From: Halomonas sp.
GTDB lineage: Bacteria > Pseudomonadota > Gammaproteobacteria > Pseudomonadales > Halomonadaceae
DNA: 9,311 bases
Direction: 5' to 3'
Assembly (NCBI GenBank): GCA_007116835.1
Contig: SKHS01000221.1
Span: forward strand, 1 to 9,311
The notes under the pieces were generated by a model. The model was not told the DNA's origin, made no database searches, and worked only from the letters and a program-made list of their open reading frames with translations. The translations under genes were made by a program, and so were the position numbers. Below are positions 5,136 through 9,311 of this stretch, one piece after another; position 1 is the first letter of the stretch; every line of letters begins with the position of its first letter.

Positions 5136-6560
5136 CGCCTCTCCGACCAGCGCAATAATCACCAGAATCGCCAGCAGTACCGGCCAATGAACAGCAAATG
5201 ACACTGGGTAGAGGCCCAGCGCATCGACAAAAATGACCAAGATACCCAGCGGACTCACGTAGCGCACCATGGCTAACCATAGCGCATAAGGCAACGGCGC
5301 AAGGCCCAGCTCGTCGCGGAAGGTCTCGCTTTTCAGCACAAACCCCGCCAGCAGCACCATGCCCAAACCTCCCAGCGGCATCATCCAGCGCGAGGTCAAA
5401 TAATCCAGCCAGTCAAAGAAGTGTTTACCCGCGAGCGTCCAATCAGCGCCCAGGTTAAACGACAACATCGCCAGCGTGCTGATCAGCCACAGCACGATGC
5501 CCGTTGCCCAAGAGGCCGACTTACGAGTCATGCCTTTGTTATCACATAACCAAGACACTGTGGCTTCCACCATCGAAATAGACGAAGTCAGAGCCGCCAT
5601 CGAGAGCATCAAGAAAAACAGAATGCCAAATAGCGTGCCCATTGGCATCGCCTGGAAAGCCAGCGGCAGGCTCATAAAGATAAGCCCTGGCCCTTCACCA
5701 GGATTCATACCGTTAGCAAAAATGACCGGGAAGATTGCCAACCCCGCCATTAGCGCAACCACGGTATCAGCAATGGCAACGCTTACCGTCGTGCGGCCAA
5801 TCGAAGCCCCTTTGGGCAGGTAACTGCCGTAGGTGAGAATCGCCCCTGATGCCAACGACAGGGTGAAAAACGCGTGGCCCAACGCCGCCAGCATACCCTC
5901 ACTTGAGAGGCTTCCTGCATTGAACGAGAACAAGAACCGCACTGCCTCGCCAAACCCGCCGGAAAACACCCCGAAGATAATCAGCAGAACGAGCATGAGC
6001 ACCAGCCCAGGCATCATCCAACTGACGTTTTTCTCGATGCCTTCTTGAACACCTTTACCCACAATCACCATCGTGAGTAGCGTCACCAGAGTGCTCCAGC
6101 CGCCCAAGATAAACGGATTGGCGTTATTCGCGCTAAATACGGCAGCCACATCATCAACGCTGCTGCCAGCCAATCCGCCCGTGAGCATTTTCCATAAATA
6201 GGAGAACGACCAGCCCGCGACCACGACATAAAACGACAGAATCATGAAGCCGCAAAGCATCGCCATCCAACCAATCAGCGACCAGGCAGAGGAGCGACCA
6301 GACTCATTGACGACGCGTCGTATTGCATCAATTGGGCTGCCACGACCACGGCGACCAAAGGCAATCTCGGTCATCATCACCGGCACGCCAACGGCTAAAA
6401 TGCACGCCAGATAGACCAGCACAAAGGCTCCGCCGCCATACTCCCCGGTGATATAGGGGAATTTCCAAATATTGCCCAGCCCCACCGCCGAACCGGTAGC
6501 TGCCAACACAAATCCCCAGCGGCCCAGCCACTGAGTGCGAGGTTGCCCAGAAGACGCCAT
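5097..6560 (-). CDS. Sodium-dependent transporter of the neurotransmitter:sodium symporter (NSS/SNF, LeuT-like) family
   Basis: The protein has 487 residues, and the sequence reads as 11-12 membrane helices. The family signature is clear: FVLAATGSAVGLGNIWKFPY (17-36) is the broken helix 1, followed by GEYGGGAFVLVYL (39-51). The broken helix 6 reads ALGHAFFTLSLASGAILTY (226-244), very like LeuT. LTSSIS (324-329) in helix 8 supplies sodium-site Ser/Thr residues. Tyr111 corresponds by position to the substrate-contacting Tyr108 of LeuT. Bacterial members import amino acids with sodium ions across the inner membrane; the substrate here is unknown. The ATG at 6560 has AAGGTGG 6 bases upstream. The MFS gene lies 85 bases upstream in the same direction, so cotranscription is possible. 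The 3' end overlaps umuC by 39 bases on opposite strands. Confidence 0.93.
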   Translation of the reverse strand: MASSGQPRTQWLGRWGFVLAATGSAVGLGNIWKFPYITGEYGGGAFVLVYLACILAVGVPVMMTEIAFGRRGRGSPIDAIRRVVNESGRSSAWSLIGWMAMLCGFMILSFYVVVAGWSFSYLWKMLTGGLAGSSVDDVAAVFSANNANPFILGGWSTLVTLLTMVIVGKGVQEGIEKNVSWMMPGLVLMLVLLIIFGVFSGGFGEAVRFLFSFNAGSLSSEGMLAALGHAFFTLSLASGAILTYGSYLPKGASIGRTTVSVAIADTVVALMAGLAIFPVIFANGMNPGEGPGLIFMSLPLAFQAMPMGTLFGILFFLMLSMAALTSSISMVEATVSWLCDNKGMTRKSASWATGIVLWLISTLAMLSFNLGADWTLAGKHFFDWLDYLTSRWMMPLGGLGMVLLAGFVLKSETFRDELGLAPLPYALWLAMVRYVSPLGILVIFVDALGLYPVSFAVHWPVLLAILVIIALVGEALSPRLRQVLRSR

Positions 6561-6645
6561 GACCTTCCACCTTGTCAGAAAAAAGCGCCTATCCTAGTGG
6601 ATTTTACCGATAAAGCCCAAAATTCTTGCGGGTATCAACCGACGA

Positions 6646-7869
6646 TCAAGCCACCGATAGCGCTTTGGCCTGGGCGTCTAGTCGCTGTGCGGTTTGGTCT
6701 ACCTGCCGCAACCAAACGAGAAGCAGCGCCCCTAACGTGACAAAACCACCCGCTAGCCATAAGCCCAAGTAGTAATTACCAAAAGACTCCGCCAGCATAC
6801 CGGTCAGCGCAGGGGCAACAATTTGGGCGGCACCATAAGCCAATGTCATCTGCCCCATTAATCGGGCAGGGCTTGATGGGTATAGCCTACCCGCCATGGT
6901 GAGCACCAAACTGACACAGCCTAAGAAGGTACCGCCATAAAGCACTGCACTTAACAGCACACCCATTAAGCTTGAGGTCATCGCAGGCAACACAATGCCC
7001 ACCACCTGAACCAGCATGACCACAATGAGTGCGCCTAAATAACCAATACGTCGCGCCACTAGGTCCCATAGCATCACCGCAGGTGCCGCGGCCAACCCTA
7101 CCAATGCAAATGTCCAGTTTCCTGCGCCAGCCAGTAGCGGTTCACGCTCGACAATCGCTACAATAAACGTCGCACTAATCACATAGCCATAACCAGCACA
7201 GAAATAGGCCGGTAGCATAAGCCGCATAAAGGTACGACTGGGTGGCTTGGCCGGTGCATCATGATGAGCCGCGCTGCCAAGTACCGGCTTAACAGGCCGT
7301 GGCAACCATCGCCAAGCAGGCACTAACAGCACTGCGGCTAAACCACCACCCCCCCACCACTGTGCCTGCCAGTTAAGCGACAGTGCGAGCATTAGCTCAA
7401 CCGCCAGCGCCGCCACCACAATACCGATACCTACCCCGGCAAAATGAATGCCTAATTCGCCCCGCTGTCGGTGCTGAATCAGCCAGTGCAAAATCAATCC
7501 CGAAGCCAGCAACATAGAACCGCTACTCGACAGTCCCGCGAGAAAGCGAAGCCCCGCCCATAGCCAGAAGTGATCGGTCAGCGCCATACCTGCGGTGGTC
7601 AACACTGCCAGCACTAAGCCAATCCGAAACAGCGTGTCTTTGAGATACACCGAGCGAATTGATGCCGCCAGCACCGCGCCTAACATGTAGCCCGCATAAT
7701 TGAGCGCTGCCAACCAACCACCGTCGGCATCGTTAATCCAGCTCTGCTGCTGCATGACTGGCAGTAACGGGGTATAGGCAAAGCGTGCAATACCAATACA
7801 TAAAATTTGGCTAAAAATGCCCGCCAACAGCACTTTAAAGCGCTGCGATTTAAGGCTAGCGGTGCTCAT
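6646..7869 (-). CDS. MFS transporter, YbfB/YjiJ family
   Basis: The protein has 407 residues with about 12 hydrophobic helices and a cytoplasmic loop near the middle (about residues 190-215, WRWLPRPVKPVLG then a His/Asp-rich stretch). GIARFAYTPLLP (26-37) in helix 1 and NYAGYMLGA (57-65) in helix 2 are typical of the YbfB/YjiJ branch of the major facilitator superfamily. Transport substrates of this branch are not established, so none is assigned. The ATG at 7869 is preceded by GGGGGAG with a 5-base spacer. A GTG two codons earlier (7875) is open but sits directly on that ribosome binding site. TATAAC (7919-7914) is a possible -10 about 45 bases upstream; no convincing -35 was found. It is divergent from the M42 peptidase gene across 189 bases in which I see no other gene or clear operator. 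Confidence 0.88.
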   Translation of the reverse strand: MSTASLKSQRFKVLLAGIFSQILCIGIARFAYTPLLPVMQQQSWINDADGGWLAALNYAGYMLGAVLAASIRSVYLKDTLFRIGLVLAVLTTAGMALTDHFWLWAGLRFLAGLSSSGSMLLASGLILHWLIQHRQRGELGIHFAGVGIGIVVAALAVELMLALSLNWQAQWWGGGGLAAVLLVPAWRWLPRPVKPVLGSAAHHDAPAKPPSRTFMRLMLPAYFCAGYGYVISATFIVAIVEREPLLAGAGNWTFALVGLAAAPAVMLWDLVARRIGYLGALIVVMLVQVVGIVLPAMTSSLMGVLLSAVLYGGTFLGCVSLVLTMAGRLYPSSPARLMGQMTLAYGAAQIVAPALTGMLAESFGNYYLGLWLAGGFVTLGALLLVWLRQVDQTAQRLDAQAKALSVA

Positions 7870-8058
7870 GAACACTCCCCCGTCAAGGTGTTTTCGCTTT
7901 TATCGTCGTCGTTGTTATATTCACTTTTAATGAATCAATCATACGCCGAAACGTCTGTGGCACCATCGCCCAAACGTGGCATGCCCAAGCAGCGCATCTG
8001 CTGCAAGAATCTGGCAGACTAGTGGACGATAAACACCACCCAACATAGAGTGCTTAAT

Positions 8059-9311
8059 ATGAGCAACAGCGCCACACCCTGGACGCAGCCAATGCCCGAC
8101 GCGCAGTTCAACATCATGCGCGATATTCTTGCCGCCCCAAGCCCAGTGGGCTTGGAAGGCGCGATGACCTACGGCGTTCTAAAGCCTTACTTTGAAAGCT
8201 TCGCCCCCAGCGACTGGCATCTGCATCAATTTAAAGGCAATGCTGGCGTCGTGCTGGACACCCACCCAGGCCGCGATGACATGTTCAAAGTGATGATCAT
8301 CGGCCACGCGGATAAAATCCGCATGCAGGTCCGCTCAATTGGCGACGACGGTAAGATCTGGATCAACACCGATTCCTTCTTGCCTACGGTACTTATCGGC
8401 CATGAAGTGAAGCTGTTTAGCGAAGATCCAGACGCCCCCGGCAGCTACCGCTGCATCCAGGGCGGCACGGTAGAAGCCTTGGGCGCTATTCACTTTTCTG
8501 ACCCCGCCCAGCGCGATGGCAGTAAAGGCATCAAAAAAGAGCAGATCTACTTAGACCTGCAGATTCACGGCGAAAATAAAAAGCAGCAGGTAGTCAACCT
8601 TGGCGTTCGCCCCGGTGATTCGATTATTTTCGACCGCCCTATTCGCCCTGGCTTTAGCCCGAACACCTTCTACGGCGCTTACCTGGATAATGGCTTAGGC
8701 TGTTTTGTCACCGCAGAAGTGGCGAAGTTAATCGCAGAAATGGGCGGCACCCAAAAAGTACGCGTGCTCTTTGCCATTGCCAGCTACGAAGAGATTGGCC
8801 GTTTCGGCAGCCGCGTATTAGCAGGCGAACTCAAGCCAGACGCACTGATTGGCGTAGATGTTAACCACGACTACGTGGCCGCTCCAGGTATTGGCGACAA
8901 GCGTATGCAGCCGCTAGAAATGGGTAAAGGCTTCACCATGGCGGTCGGCTCTATTGCCAGCGAACAGCTCAATCGCATTATTGCCAGTGCCGCCAAAGAG
9001 CAGGATATTCCCCTACAGCGGGATATCGTCGGCGTTGATACCGGCACTGACGGCATGGCGGGCGTGCTGGCCGCTATTGATAGCGCAGCAACCTCGATTG
9101 GCTTTCCAATTCGCAACATGCATACCATTTCCGAAACCGGCAACACACAGGATGTACTCGCTGCGATCCATGCCCTGACCCACACGCTCAAAGCACTGGA
9201 TGCTCTACCTGATCTGGAGCGCGAATTCCTGGATAACCACCCACGGCTTGACCAAGCTAACCCGCTTACCCACCAAGGCAGCGACAAGCCTGACAGTGAC
9301 AAGCCTGACAG
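8059..9311 (+). CDS. M42-type zinc metallopeptidase (FrvX-like aminopeptidase), C terminus beyond window
   Basis: The frame is open from ATG 8059 to the window end, 417 codons, so the gene is cut at its C terminus. The expected metal and catalytic residues of the M42/M28 fold appear in order: His83 and Asp85 in IGHADKI, bridging Asp210 in YLDNGLG, Glu244-Glu245 in SYEEIG, Asp267 in GVDVNHD and His355 in NMHTISETG. The substrate-pocket TGTDGM (328-333) matches the usual GTDA-type loop. A separate domain inserted at roughly 95-195 fits the PDZ-like dimerisation domain of the family. M42 enzymes are usually cytosolic peptidases of about 350 residues forming dodecamers; this one is longer, ending in a polar tail with SDKPD repeats. 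The HxDEIG motif usual in the family is HADKI here. GAG lies 8 bases before the ATG, a weak ribosome binding site. Confidence 0.88.
   Translation, partial: MSNSATPWTQPMPDAQFNIMRDILAAPSPVGLEGAMTYGVLKPYFESFAPSDWHLHQFKGNAGVVLDTHPGRDDMFKVMIIGHADKIRMQVRSIGDDGKIWINTDSFLPTVLIGHEVKLFSEDPDAPGSYRCIQGGTVEALGAIHFSDPAQRDGSKGIKKEQIYLDLQIHGENKKQQVVNLGVRPGDSIIFDRPIRPGFSPNTFYGAYLDNGLGCFVTAEVAKLIAEMGGTQKVRVLFAIASYEEIGRFGSRVLAGELKPDALIGVDVNHDYVAAPGIGDKRMQPLEMGKGFTMAVGSIASEQLNRIIASAAKEQDIPLQRDIVGVDTGTDGMAGVLAAIDSAATSIGFPIRNMHTISETGNTQDVLAAIHALTHTLKALDALPDLEREFLDNHPRLDQANPLTHQGSDKPDSDKPD
9283..9311 (+). repeat. In-frame 15-bp tandem repeat encoding Asp-Lys-Pro-Asp-Ser
   Basis: GACAAGCCTGACAGT (9283-9297) is followed at once by an identical copy, cut after 14 bases by the window edge (9298-9311). 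Both copies are in frame with the peptidase and encode DKPDS. The identical nucleotides point to recent duplication. The array may continue beyond the window. Confidence 0.75.

Noticed and set aside
6579..6584. T-run on the minus strand as a terminator of the MFS gene
   Set aside because: No stem precedes the six Ts; GGCGC before them has no partner in the gap.
7870..8058. Additional small gene or clear operator between the MFS and peptidase genes
   Set aside because: Short frames here lack ribosome binding sites and recognisable sequence; only weak -10-like words were seen.
8871..9302. A 143-codon open frame on the minus strand
   Set aside because: It lies fully antisense to the M42 peptidase, whose metal-binding motifs are clear, and its Ser/Ala/Arg-rich composition is typical of a shadow frame.

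Overview
The window looks like an ordinary chromosomal stretch of a gammaproteobacterium. Moderate G+C, slightly acidic proteins, a divergent prmB/smr pair, an RssA-type patatin and a YbfB-type MFS carrier are all compatible with Halomonadaceae (Halomonas or a relative). That placement is an impression from protein resemblance; no database search was possible. I see no tRNA, rRNA, CRISPR array, insertion sequence or phage gene.

Layout. 1-200 (minus) is the start of prmB, the ribosomal protein L3 glutamine methyltransferase, cut by the window edge. A 195-base intergenic region with a degenerate 15-bp repeat array separates it from a divergent Smr-domain gene (396-959, plus). Facing that gene is a two-gene minus-strand unit, an alpha/beta hydrolase (2934-2056) followed by an RssA-like patatin (2021-978). 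Next come a predicted 30-residue membrane peptide (3109-3201) and a complete SOS mutagenesis operon, umuD (3334-3792) and umuC (3789-5135). The operon lies behind a near-consensus LexA box at 3292-3311. umuC runs 39 bases into the 3' end of a sodium:neurotransmitter-symporter-family transporter (6560-5097, minus), which is preceded by a YbfB/YjiJ-type MFS transporter (7869-6646, minus). An M42-type metallopeptidase (8059 to beyond 9311, plus) starts divergently from the MFS gene and runs off the window.

Function. umuD and umuC together encode DNA polymerase V for error-prone bypass of lesions during the SOS response. prmB and smr both point to the ribosome: PrmB modifies L3, and Smr-domain proteins include the nucleases acting on collided ribosomes in E. 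coli. The two lipid/ester hydrolases form one likely transcription unit. The two transporters and the peptidase are housekeeping or uptake functions with no visible link to each other.

The most interesting signals are regulatory. A perfect 16-bp inverted repeat surrounds the LexA box, and its right arm contains the likely umuD ribosome binding site. This suggests that transcripts reading in from upstream would fold and hide the site, while the LexA-controlled transcript would not. UmuD also carries Ser-Gly where Cys-Gly or Ala-Gly is usual at the self-cleavage site. I did not find evidence for a wholly new multi-gene system.
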